Of a DNA stretch of 64,000 bases, positions 35,696-47,170 are shown piece by piece. A program made the translations under genes and the position numbers. Below the pieces are notes generated by a model. The model was not told where the DNA came from and did not search any database. It was given only the letters and a program-made list of their open reading frames with translations. This DNA is from Papaver somniferum. Taxonomy: Eukaryota > Streptophyta > Magnoliopsida > Ranunculales > Papaveraceae. The stretch spans positions 7,068,001-7,132,000 of the forward strand of contig NW_020621936.1 in NCBI RefSeq assembly GCF_003573695.1, read 5' to 3'. The first letter of the stretch is position 1, and each line of letters opens with the position of its first letter.

Positions 35696-36132
35696 CATAT
35701 CAACTTTTACTTTAGATGATATCACAGAGTTAAAAACTTAGTGTCATCATCAAGGAGTTTATCAAGATACAAATAACCCCTACATATTCCACAACCGTTC
35801 TCCCCACAAAGATATAAAAATTAAGCACAAGTTCAAAAAGAATTCTACCCCATTTGATGTCATTCCCAAGAGAACAACATGAGTGACCTTACTTTTACGT
35901 GAAAAGAAGGATTTCTTTGGACATTAACAAATTACATAGATTTGTATCCTAAAACATCGAAAAAATCAACCAGGAGATTAATTTAACTGATATGACTCGA
36001 CATAAGAGAAATCTAACGGAGTAACATGTAGTAACTTCAAAATAAGTGCAATCATGGAGAGCTCAATCATGCAGAATTCTCAAGAAAGTTTACTCCACTT
36101 TAGGTTGATAAAACAAAAAGAGTTAAGAGCTT

Positions 36133-36370
36133 AACTTTTGAGCATATATGAGATGTTAGTTTAGTTCATCAAACGGTAAAGTTCACATACATCTCATCAG
36201 TTTTGCAAAATACTGCAAATTCATATATGCTCAAAAAGTTTGCATACTCACATATATGCCAAATACTGCAAATTCATTGTTTTGCAAAATATTTGCAAAT
36301 TCATGTATCACAAATTAAAATACTACAAGTTTTGCAATATATGCTTAACTTTTGAGCATATATGAATTTG
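36133..36370. repeat. Inverted and direct repeats of a 20-bp motif
   Basis: AACTTTTGAGCATATATGA occurs at 36133-36151 and 36347-36366. Its reverse complement, TCATATATGCTCAAAAAGTT, is at 36221-36240. TGCAAAATACTGCAAATTCA also recurs around them, so the region can fold into a hairpin of about 40-bp arms. Confidence 0.8.
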
Positions 36371-36589
36371 CAAAATACTGCAAATTCATCTTCCAGAAAC
36401 TTAGAATTTATATAAATCAATCTAAAAACATGCAAGATGAAAATCGTTGGAAATAGCTTGTATACTCACAAATTATGCTATACCAAACCCTAGTTATCCT
36501 TCTCGAATATAAGAATAAACTCTCAAGAAGTTTTCAAGTACTTAAAGAATAAAAACAAGAGAAAAATATGATAAGTGAGCTAAACATCG

Positions 36590-36989
36590 CTTCCGGAACC
36601 CTCATTGGTTTTGAGACCTTTAAGTTTGTCATCAACAACGTCTACAGTATCTCTAGAGAAGATATCCTCATTAAGAAGATTAGTAACATGTGACTTCATG
36701 AGAACAAGGTCAGAGGAGACCTTTTCAACTCAGTTCGTAGCATGTCAAAACCCTACATACTTTCAACATGTTTCAGTTTTGCTTCCTCAAGTTGTTTAAG
36801 AAAATCATAAACAATATTAACAGAAATCATTTCTTCATACTCAACATCTTGATGATCATATGCAAAGTAACAGTTCACATCAGGATGTTTTTCAGAGTTT
36901 TCAGACTCAACAACATCGTCTTCTACCAGAGTTCTTTTCTTCTTCCCTTTATTTTCAATACCGTTGCACTTCTTAAGAACTTCTTCCAT
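36590..36989 (-). pseudogene. Short charged second frame of the LTR element
   Basis: The minus-strand frame from 36989 reads MEEVLKKCNGIENKGKKKR, an acidic stretch (VEDDVVESENSEKHPD), and VYDFLKQLEEAKLKHVESM. After a stop, a related-looking helical stretch continues in another frame (SSDLVLMKSHVTNLLNEDIF). Heptad-like Leu/Val spacing suggests a coiled coil. SIRE-type elements can carry an extra coiled-coil (env-like) frame near the 3' LTR. Whether this is one is a guess. Confidence 0.35.
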
Positions 36990-37544
36990 ATTTTCACAAG
37001 AAGGTGCGAGAGACGGGACATATGCTTGATTGAATATAACTTAGAGTGAGAGAACTCAACCCTACAAGAACGATATTCAAACAGTTTACCACAAAGGTAT
37101 TTTCAGGGTTTAAGGTCGGCTCGTGACCTTTTTCCTAGAAAATAGGGTTTACGTACGGAAATATGACAAGTTTCAAAAACGTATTAACATTTCATGTATT
37201 GTTCCTTTGAACCCAAGAGTTTTAAGTGAAAGCAAACATCATTAGAGAGCACAATATTTTTAAGGTATAGTAACAATCTTTTATGGTGTAAAAGTTACTC
37301 AGAACAAAATCATGTCCTTCTTAACTTAATAAATTAATTAAATTAGATCACAAGAGAGGTATCATATTCACACCAAGTAACTACCTGATTAACATTGTAA
37401 CCAAAAATAAATAAATAATTGTATTATGCGAAGAAAACAAATACAACTCATCTGAGCAGAACTATTTGTAACAAATAACACACTTGTTTTATCAACATAC
37501 CTTATTCAGCAGGTTTTTCATGAATAAGGTTCCAATACCTGTGA

Positions 37545-38815
37545 CTAGTATGCACAAGGATGAGCAAGATGCTCGCCAGGAGGATTATGCTTCTGTTTTA
37601 GTCTACTTTTACCTCTTCTTTTTGAAGGCTTACTCTGTTTATATGAAAAGATGTGATAATACATGTCATCGTCATGAAAAGAGATAGAGTTGGAATCTTT
37701 ACCTGAGATTCTGGAGGAATCTGATAACTTGTCAATGAGATCTTTATATCCTATAATGATCAGATCCAAATTAACTTGTTGGGTTACTCTGTCAGATAAT
37801 GTTTTCCCAAGTGTCTCATGTAATTTTTGAGTATCGTTACGAACCCATATCTGTGAAGGAGTTTTTGGCTTCTTCTTTAAACAATTCGAGTCACTACTAC
37901 CATTACAAGTTCGAACATTAGTAGAGCAACCTGAACTGATCTTCCTGGGATATGATTTACCAGGGTGTGTATTGGAACCAAATGGCTTAGACATGTGAAT
38001 ATCATTTACACCTTTAAGAATCAGATCCAAGGCGTATTGGAGACGACCAAACTAGTTATTTTCCAATCTTAACTTGCACTTTCTTCGAACATGTCCTTTT
38101 GTGTTGCAATAGAAGCATACTTTCTGATTTCTGATAAATCAGACTGAGTAGTTTTGACACACATGTTTTTTGAAGCTTTCTTCCTTCCTAGAGAAACAAT
38201 ATTTTCTTGGTCAGAGAAATTCAGTTGTTTATCTCTAGACAAAGTATGTGCTCCTGAAGAAAATTTTATTAGATTATCATGAGACTCAGTAACTGGCACT
38301 TTTTCTAACATATTAATCCTATCAGAAGCGATTAATATGGTAGACTCTTTTGAATCACAAACGTTACATGGAGTTGTAGATACACTCAACAGACGTTTGA
38401 ATTCTAAGGCATTATCTCTTAGTTCGGCCTCTAGTGAGATTATTTTCAAATCCACTTCGGGTTGTTCTTCAAGGAGGATCCTTATTTGAGAGTCACGTTC
38501 ATTAACCATGCCAATCAAATTATTGACTTTGTGTTTCAGCCTATTGACCTCAGAGGACTAAGTTTTAACATGTTTTAGAATCTCAACACTTTCTTTGGAT
38601 GCTTCCCTTTCTACTTCAAAGTCAAACTCATCGGTAAGATAATAAGGATAACACTTGTCCATATTGGGATGTTTTATGGGAACAAATTGTTCATCTATGT
38701 TCGAGGCAGAGGAATCAGTCTCATTAATAGAATCCATAACAATAACGCTTTCAAACCTAGTGATATGTTTATCAAAGACAGAATTTTCCATAGAATCAGA
38801 TTGCTTCAAACGCAA
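37545..38815 (-). pseudogene. Gag-like protein, coiled coil plus CCHC knuckle (decayed)
   Basis: The frame begins at 38815, 28 bases after the primer site, with MRLKQSDSMENSVFDKH and an acidic region. A stop at about 38560 separates it from a coiled-coil stretch (38518-38150; IRILLEEQPEVDLKIISLEA). A shift to another frame then gives an intact CX2CX4HX4C zinc knuckle, CFYCNTKGHVRRKC, at 38076-38117. A further frame, 38030-37545, is basic and serine-rich. The order coiled coil then knuckle is that of the second half of SIRE/Maximus-type gag. The usual N-terminal gag (UBN2) domain is not visible. In a live element gag packages the RNA. This copy is broken. Confidence 0.6.
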
Positions 38816-38842
38816 ACTTATTAGGTCTTAGCGTGTTTGCCT

Positions 38843-38854
38843 GCTCTAATACAA
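38843..38854 (-). other. Primer-binding site
   Basis: The minus strand reads TTGTATTAGAGC two bases after the LTR end. It matches the initiator-methionine tRNA complement TGGTATCAGAGC with two changes. The flank AGGCAAAC is the same as at 63136. Confidence 0.7.
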
Positions 38855-40368
38855 ACTAAAAAGACCGGGGGTACAAGTACACCACCAATTTTTTTCGTTT
38901 GGCAACCTGTATAGTCTAAACTCAAATACGATTCCGAGAGTTACAACTTAACGAATCTCAATTAGTGAATAATATAAAAAGTTTATATCTCTTTCTCTCA
39001 CAATCAGTAGTAAAACAAAAACAAGTCAGTTAACTTGATTATACCGCGAGAGTACTTGGACGATTCCAAAGATCAATATCCAAGATCAATCAAGTCATAT
39101 CCAACAAACAAGGATTGATACATCTACTTTGATTGATTTACATACAAACTATGATATTTCGATCATAGACAAGTAGAGTGTACGTGTTATGCACGTTATC
39201 GAATTTTAGACCGAAAAGTGAAAAACTACACGGGAAGGACGAACAACTACCATCTGCAACCTCAGATCATAATTTGCACCGGAAAAAGAAAAGACGAAGA
39301 GCAGTTTTTATGTTAAGGTCCCTGTAAGTATTAATTGATTAAAATAAACCCCTACAAAATCAGGATATCTAAGTGAAGTCTTTTCTGATCTAACAGATGC
39401 GTTATAAATAGGAATGATATCATACGGCTATGATGAATACTTCAGACGGAAATGTTTTTTGGAATTCCTTCAGATCTAACGGATGAATTTTAAATCATAG
39501 GGATCTAACGGCTATGAAAAATGAAGCTTTAGATATTGCTACTCTCATTTTAAAGGGGAGAGATAATAAAAATAATGCAAGAATAAATAACACATACACC
39601 AGAAGTTTTGTTAACGAGGAAACCGCAATTGCAGAAAAACCTTGGGACCTCGTCCAGATTTGAACACCAAACTGTATTAAGCCGCTACAGACTCTAGCAT
39701 ACTATCAATAACTTCATAATGGAATGTAGTTGAGATCGAACCCACCGTCACATTGATTCAGTTACAGTCTTGCTCCTTACGCATCTTGAATCTCGCAAGA
39801 CTCTGTGCAATTGATTCCCTTAGCTGACGTCCTTTACATCCTATGAGTTGCTTCAACCTAAGTGAAGAACTTTAAACCAATCTGTCTCCCACAGATAAGC
39901 CTATTTTGATTCTCATTCGATCGTTAGATCAGGTGAGATAGGAAATCGTTTGCAGTAGACTAGGTCCAACAAATCTCAAAATCCGGTACCTACGACTCCC
40001 GAAGAGCAGTCTAGATTATTATTCGCCTCACAAGAAAAACCTACTTGACATCAATTAAAAATATCGTGATAGAGGTAACGTATTGTGGAATCACAAATGC
40101 TGAGACGAAGAACTTTGTGATTTTTATCAATCTTACCTGTTGGATCTAAAGGCTCAATCGACAGTAGCAATATCAGGATACATGAACTATCAAAGATAAG
40201 ATAGTCGGACCTGGCTTCACGAATCCCTTTGCTAAGTCTTTAAGTCGTTAAACCTAATTATTTTTCTCGGTAAATCTGGAAACTTAGGTTAAGAGAGAAT
40301 CGACTCTAGTTAGCAACCAGGACACACGGAAGTGTCGGGATTAAGTTTCCCAGCTGCTCGAGCTTTTC

Positions 40369-40376
40369 TTTATATA
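40369..40376 (-). promoter_or_regulatory. LTR TATA box
   Basis: TATATAAA on the minus strand, in the same place as in other copies (AGTCTATATAAAGAAAAGCTC). Confidence 0.65.
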
Positions 40377-40784
40377 GACTTTCAAGATCGAAGGTTTCTT
40401 ATGATTTAAGCTAAGATAACTTTGTAATAAAGCAAACACTTTTCACTGTTAGATGAAAATCGACTTGAGATTCAAGCTAAGATGACTTGGTAATCAAGTG
40501 ATCATTCTCCATTGTTAGATGGTTTAGTTTAAGATAAACATAAATAGAATATACACTTGGATAAGGATGAACCGTAACCAAACCGTGTACAATGAGTTTG
40601 TTCAAGAATGGTTAACCAAAGTTATCCATACAAACATAATAAGATTAGTCATTTCCATCAAACACTTTAGACTAACTTTATATGCAACCTTAATATGTGA
40701 TCAATTATGTCTTATTGTGTTTTAGAGAGTTGTTCAAATACTAAATATCTCATAGAAATACTTTGAAACACATCTGAAACTGTT

Positions 40785-41080
40785 CTACTGGGTACGTATG
40801 TGTACCGGGTACGTGTACTGCTTCCAGTTCATGAGACACTCTGCCAAGGTACATGCACCGGGTATATGTACCCTTAAGGCAGTTAAAATCCAGGGCTTTT
40901 CAGTACGCATACTGAGTACGTGTACCACGCTTGTGTTCATGAGCAAAAAAACTTTTTGGTATGCATAATGAGTATGTGTACCAAGAATTCGTTACCAAAC
41001 TTAGACCTACGTTGGTACGTCTACTGAGTACGTGTACCGTTGATCCGTACCAAAACAGTTACGCCAGTGCGTGTACTGTC
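40785..41080 (-). repeat. U3 palindrome array
   Basis: Five or six units around cores such as GTACGCATACTGAGTACGTG, GTACGTATGTGTACCGGGTA and TACGTCTACTGAGTACGTG, each followed by TACC and a 20-30-base spacer. The motif type is GTAC-rich, unlike the GTATGC-rich array at 61224. Confidence 0.8.
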
Positions 41081-41618
41081 GTTGTATCCATATTTCATTT
41101 GTTTTAAAAACTCTCAATAATCAATTTGAAACATCCTCGAATAACATCAATAATAATCTTACACATATCACTGTTCCAGGTTATTTTCAAATGATTAACT
41201 CGAATCACGATCCAGTTTATAAACAATAAATTGTTCTTAAATAGATTCATCAAGTAGATGATTGGCATATAATTTAATTCATATTTCGAGAAACATATTC
41301 AACAAGATGAACTTGGCTCGAAATTTTTATTGTGCTATAATTTAAAGTCCACTTAGTCATACGACTTAGTCTCATATATAGAATTGTGAATACTTGAGTA
41401 AATAGGAATGATTCAGTCTTCACATACCTTTTGTCGATGAGATCCTCCAAAGTTTTTAGTTAATCTTCGTCTTCAATTGGTGAACGCAATGAATTCTGGT
41501 ACTCAAGTACACACTTCTAACCTAATCCGAGACATAAGATATGGTTTTGATCAACTAAATTTGACAATAAGCTTGATATAACAACACTTGTGAGTTTGAC
41601 CCGAGCTATGCTCTAACA

Positions 41619-43555
41619 ACCACTACTTAATTAAGCTTTGATTAAACTAAAATCTGTTTTTAAGTGACCACTAATTTTTCATATTTGATTGAACAAGAAA
41701 AGTATAAGTAGACATGAAAAAATTAAGATTTGATTTAACGAGAAAAGTATAAGTAAAGATGAAAAACAATGGGAATTTATTTCGTACTGTGATCTTTTGC
41801 GGTTTTTAAAACCTGATTAATTATTTATTTTTGATATTTCTCATCAAATCATAATAATTGAACAATTTGTAAAGACCGTTCCAATAACCTGATATATAAA
41901 GAGAGATCGCAAGTTTGTAATGATGACTAAATCAACATTTTTTGGAGAATGATTGATGATAGATTTGTGACAAAAAAAAATCATTTGTTTTACAGTGAAG
42001 ATTATTTTCTTTCTTTACGGGACATGTCATGTGAAGGTAAGGCGACTTCTCTCCACCACGCCAGTTACCACATGAATGACCACATCGGCGTAACTGTTAC
42101 TCAGTTGTTAGATAGCTGGTCATATAGCATTTTTGTTTCTGCCGGAGACTAAGGATAATACTCCACGACAATTTAAAAAATTCTTGAGAAATAGCAAAAA
42201 GAAAGTTTCTAAAGATACATCATATCTTTATCATAAGTCTCGTACTTGTATTGATGATGATTTTGAATGCTTCAATTGTCGTGGATTCAGGTATTCGTCA
42301 TCTGTTTTCCCTAGCTGAGCTGACAGAAAACGCGCGTACACTAGAATTCTTGATGATATGTTTGATTATTATTATCAAGAGTGTAAGATGGGCGAGGTTA
42401 CTTATGCTACTGGAAGTCTTTTTCTGGACTCAGATTCTAACTCTGATGAATAAGTTTACCATGAAGATCCAGTTGCTAATGGACTTCTTAAGGAATGTCA
42501 TCAGAATTTTTTTGAAACTGAATCCTCCTTGCTCAGTAAGAAAATTCAATGTAACAGACTTTGCAATGAAAATAATGACTTGCAAGACCATCTTGATTCT
42601 ACTGGTGAAAGCGATTATCTCAGAAAAATACGAGGTCTTAAAGAAGAAATATCCAAAGGATGTGATCTAAAGATAGTACTACAAGCAAAATTATATAATT
42701 GGAAGAACATTGAGATGAACTTGTTACTTGATTCAGAACAAGAAGATCTCAAAGTTGAATTTGAATCATTTAAGAATGATCTAGTTAATGTGTTTGAAAG
42801 TATTAAATGGTTGGAAGAAGAAAATATGAGCTTAAAAGAAAGTTTGTTTCTCAATAGTAGATCTGATAAGTTAACCTCGATACTGGGAGCATGTAGAAGT
42901 CATCGTGATATACAAGGTTTGGGCTATGAAGGAATAAACGCTCCTAGTATTTGCAAAGAGGTGAAATTTGTCAAAGATAAAGATTTTATCAACCAAAAGA
43001 TCTCATTGACGACAAGAGTAAAGTATCTCCACCACATGCCAGTGACGATAAGAGAAATTTCTATCAAGCTCCAAAGCAAGAACAAACACATCTTGGTAAC
43101 AACAAGCATCATTTTTCTCATTTTACTAAAAATTGCTTTTATTGTGGAAAATCAGGTCATTTGCAAAGGGGATACAGATTTCATAAATGGTATAAAACTA
43201 GATCTTATTAAATTCATAAGATGACAAGATCTGATGCTCTCAACTGTACAAAAATGGATTTGCACGATATCAGTTTTTCTAGTATTCCCCCAAGGAAGTT
43301 TCATAACAACATTGGGGAGAAAAAGAAACATGTTGCTCCTAAAGCCACTCAGAAATGGGTATCAAAGAAAATCAATAAAGAAACAAATGTCAAGAAGAAG
43401 GATCTCGCAGAAAATAGCACGACAAGGGACAACATCTTGATGAGATGCGGAAAAGTCGTTGAAAGTTTCAAGGAAGTTGTAAAATTCATGGAGATCATAA
43501 AAGACTTTGTTTCAACTACCTATGGTGAACTAAATTATGTTTGCCCAACACAACT
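41619..43555 (+). pseudogene. SIRE-like gag, plus strand, decayed
   Basis: Fragments in several frames give a recognisable gag order. First comes a CCHC-like knuckle at 42268-42309 (CFNCRGFRYSSSVF), then an acidic DSDSNSDE stretch (about 42430). A long coiled coil follows (42529-42850; LRKIRGLKEEISKGCDLK.., MNLLLDSEQEDLKVEFESFK), ending in LTSILGACRSHRD, which also occurs in the gag at 63.8 kb. A second knuckle lies at 43134-43175 (CFYCGKSGHLQRGY), and a lysine-rich tail (ATQKWVSKKINKE) comes after it. Both knuckles have lost the last Cys, and the first also its His. At 43556 a solo LTR interrupts it. This arrangement is that of Copia/SIRE gag by my recollection. Confidence 0.7.
43551..43555. 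repeat. Target-site duplication, left copy
   Basis: CAACT, matching 45930-45934 on the other side of the solo LTR. Confidence 0.85.
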
Positions 43556-45929
43556 TGAAAAAGCGGGGGTCTAACAACCACACCCAATATTTCGCTTAGC
43601 AATCTATATGGACTAACTCCAATATACTTTTAAGAGAATCAACTAGACAGTCAGACTCAATCTTAATAAAAGTATATCAAAGAGTTAGATCTCACTTTCC
43701 CAATTCAATAATTATTCAAGCAAATAGAAATCTGCGAGTCTAATTGAATACAAGAGAAATCACTTAAACGGTACCAAAGACCAATGTTCAAGGATCAATC
43801 AATTTCAATCAACAACCAAAGGTTGGATTTCCCAATTGATCGATTCAATGCACAACCCGTGATATTTCAATTATATAACAAAATATAATGCGGAAAAGAA
43901 ATAACACAGACACCAGAAGTTTTGTTAACGAGGAAACCGCAAATGCAGAAAAACCCCGGGACCTAGTCCAAATTGAACACACACTATATTAAGCCGTTAC
44001 AGACACTAGCCTACTACAAACTAACTTCGGTCTAGACTGTAGTTGAATCCCAATCAATCTCACATTGATCCAAGGTACAGTTCCGCTCCTTACATCTCTG
44101 ATCCCAGTAGGATACTACGCACTTGATTCCCTTAGTTGATCTCACCCACAACTAAGAGTTGCTACGAACTAAAGTCAAAGACTTTAATAAACAAATCTGT
44201 ATCACACAAAAAAGTCTACGGTAATAGATAAATCTGTCTACCACAAAAATATGTACGAGTTTTTGTTCCGTCTTTTGATAAATCAAGGTGAACAAGAACC
44301 AATTGATAACCCGGACTTATATTCCCCAAGAACAACCTAGAATTATCAATCACCTCACAATAATCTTAATCGACTAGCGAAAGAAGATATTGAGGAATCA
44401 CAAACGATGAGACGAAGGTGTTTGTGACTTCTTTTATATCTTGCCTATCAGAGAAAACAATCTCAAGCCAATCTTACGATTGTACTCAAATACGATAGAA
44501 ACAGCAAGATCAGATCACGTAACTACAGAGAAAATAGTTGGGTCTGGCTTCACAATCCCAATCAAGTCTTCAAGTCGTTAACCTCAGGGTCTCGAGAAGA
44601 AACCTAAGGTTAAAGGAGAATCGACTCTAGCTAATACAACTAGTATCACACAGGAGGTGTGGGGATTAGGTTTCCCAGTTGCTAGAGTTCTCTTTTATAT
44701 AGACTTTCAAATCAGGGTTTGAATCAATGTTAGCTTATTAACAAAGCATTCAATATTCACCGTTAGATGAAAACCTTATTAGATTCAAGCTGATATATTT
44801 CAACCGCTAGATCGAACTTAGCTTGTTACACACAAATGAAATGCACGTTTATTTAGGTTTGTGTAACCGTGCCCAAACATGTACACTTAGTTGGATCAAC
44901 AATAGTTACCCAAATGGTTATCCATATGAGCACTTCCATATCAACCATATTCTTCTTTACCACAACTAGTTTAAATGACTCAAATGAACTAATTAGAGAG
45001 TTGTTCAATTGCTTAGATCTTATAGAAGTATACAAGACACAATTGAATCAAAAATGATTTGATTCACTTGAATCAATTCATGAACTTTATATCCATGGTT
45101 TGCAAATATTCATTCCTTAGTTTATATAAGTTTAAGTTCACGAATAATAGTTTTTATAAAATAACCAACCTAAGTACGCGAACTGATACGCGGACTTAAG
45201 TACTCGGAATGAGTTTGTTTCAGTTTACAAACTCCAGTAGATTTTCACGGGACGTGAACTTCTGATGGTGCGCGTAATGGTACGCGGACTTTAGTTCCGG
45301 TTTTCCTGAGCAACAAAGTACGCATACTTTGGTTCAAGGAATAAGGACTTACACACATATGTATTACCACAAAATGTTTATATCCTTCCAAGGTTATATA
45401 TTCTAAACTCTCATTTCAATCATTGAAAAATTCTTAGAGGACGTTATATGATTGTTATTCACAAACCATTTTTCGTCAAATCCATTTTCAAGTAATTGAA
45501 ACTTAATATGACTTTCGTCACTAGTAAATATGAACTTGGCCAAAGAGAAAGCTTACCAACACATATTTCGATAAATAGATAAGCGAGATAAACTCGGCTC
45601 GGAATACCAAATGTGCATAATCAAAGTCTATATAGTAATACGACTTTAGTCTCAAGATAGGAGATAGAGTAAATAGACTTTTGAGTAATAGATAAGTTCA
45701 AATATCCACATACCTTTTAGTCGATGAAGTTCCACACGTTCCTTGAGTAGTTCTTCGTCTTTGTATGATGATCGCCATGGAGTCTTTGAGCTCAACTACA
45801 CTTTCTATCATAGTTCGAGACTTAGCTATAAGTAGACTAGAAATCAAGACTTATAGTTTTGATCACTAACATTGACAAACATGCTTGAGATAGCAACACA
45901 TGCGAGTTCGACCGAGCAGTGCTCTACCA
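43556..45929 (-). mobile_element. Complete solo LTR, minus strand
   Basis: 2374 bp. On the minus strand it starts TGGTAGAGCACTGCTCGGTC (45929) and ends ..TTAGACCCCCGCTTTTTCA (43556). Perfect 5-bp CAACT duplications flank it. It carries a TATA box at 44694-44701, the U5 block (43915-43985) and a degenerate palindrome array (about 45170-45330). The surrounding sequence is the internal part of an older relative, which continues beyond 45934, so this LTR landed there and lost its own internal part by recombination. Confidence 0.9.
44694..44701 (-). promoter_or_regulatory. LTR TATA box
   Basis: TATATAAA on the minus strand within GTCTATATAAAAGAGAACTC. Confidence 0.65.
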
Positions 45930-46800
45930 CAACTTGATTGTGTTGAAACTGCATCCTCACCAAGAAAGACCCTAGTAAGAAACATGGTTAGGAAGGCACA
46001 AGAACTATTGCGTACATATTATGTTGGGTATAAGATATTGAGTATCTGGTTTAGCTATAAGATTCATGACTGGATTCTTCTAAAAAAGTATGTGTATAAA
46101 CTTGACCAAGCTTTATGTTATATGCTTGATGTTGTAATCTATTATACTATTGTTTTAAAGGTCTTATGTTTTGCTAAGTGATTTGATGGAAATCCAAGTA
46201 TCATCGTGATTAATTATTTTAAACTTATTTTTTGAAGTTAAATACCATATGTTTCTGAAGACAATAATTTACATCTCTTGTATATGTTGAGTCGTTACCC
46301 ATAAAGATGAACCCATGCAAAAAGGTTACGTGACCTACTTGTAAGAATGGTTATGACTGTAGCTCTCCGATGTAGTTGTCATAAGTGTTTTTTATGCACC
46401 TATAAATTCAAAAGAGTCAATATAGTTATATTTGATTCAAGGTGTTACCACATAGCTTATAGTAGTCCATGGAAATAACTATATAATAAGCTAATAAGGA
46501 TATGCTCTTAGATAAATTATCTAATCATAATGTTGATATTTAAACTTAGGTTATTATTTCTGGATGGAACTGTCAAGATATGATAATCATTCAAATTAAG
46601 GGTATATCATTCACCATTAGTGAAGAGATAACGGATCAAAGGTGAAGTACTTATTATAGACAAACTAATGCGGCTAATGACCCATATACCTCGAGTATGA
46701 ATCTTTTTTACCTGACTTGATTTGTGTTTAAGTTCTTAAATATACAAGTTAGAAGATGCAAACGAAGTCGATGACTTTTAGCTTTTGATTTTTATTTCAA
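45930..46800 (+). mobile_element. Continuation of the interrupted internal region
   Basis: The right-hand CAACT is followed by an open stretch to about 46020 (basic, LVRNMVRKAQELL). Non-coding sequence follows. At 46690-46790 (TTTACCTGACTTGATTTGTG.., GTTAGAAGATGCAAACGAAG) it matches the 3' internal region at 33075-33160. No pol motif is seen. Confidence 0.6.
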
Positions 46801-47170
46801 AGAAGAAATTTCGAGTTCAAGCCTGTATTAGAAAATATCTCGAAATATGTTTCAAGCAATGGATATTCATAGATCCTTAACAATCTTGATTGTAAAAAAT
46901 TTATTTTTCACGAATTATTTTTGTTTTAAGTTGACCATTTGTAAAGCGCCCAAGCAATAATATTTATTACTTATGGCGATCGCGAATGTTTGAAAATCTT
47001 TAAAGAGAGTTTTTCAAAACATTCAGAATTTTGGAAACAAGGTAGGTACGCATACCCAGTTCGCGCACCCCTAGAGACTGAATTTAGGGTACTCGTACCC
47101 CTCTGCATTCTTACTCGGTACTAAATTTTGCATATGCTCATAAATTATTTTTATAAATATGTAGCATTGC
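46800..47170 (+). mobile_element. Possible LTR U3 fragment
   Basis: AAATATCTCGAAATATGTTT and, further on, GTACGCATACCCAGTTCGCG with GGTACTCGTACCCC resemble the U3 part of the family LTR. The head and U5 are missing, so this is a weak call. Confidence 0.4.

Larger units (their letters stand above)
35696..38842 (-). mobile_element. Internal region of a minus-strand LTR element
   Basis: It runs from the primer site at the right to a point inside the 3' internal region at the left. 35696-35900 matches 33470-33640 reversed, and is then interrupted by the LTR at 35695. Between are a gag-like frame, a short second frame and AT-rich non-coding sequence. About 3.1 kb in all holds no protease, integrase, reverse transcriptase or RNase H motif that I can find. 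Confidence 0.75.
38857..41618 (-). mobile_element. Complete 5' LTR, minus-strand element
   Basis: 2762 bp from TGTTAGAGCATAGCTCGGGT at 41618 to ..GGTCTTTTTA at 38857. It carries the U3 palindrome array, TATA box (40369-40376), leader and U5 block. The terminus reads TTTTTA, not the TTTTTCA of other copies, so the canonical CA end is lost or changed. The 5 bases outside (ACCAC, 41619-41623) do not match those left of 31291 (ATGAC). The two LTRs flanking this element are therefore not a simple pair. Confidence 0.85.

Noticed and set aside
31286..41623. A single minus-strand element from 31291 to 41618 with matching target duplications
   Set aside because: The outer 5-mers differ (ATGAC against ACCAC), the LTR ends differ in sequence, and the left LTR interrupts the internal region at 35695 without a polypurine tract. 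The pieces are not one simple element.
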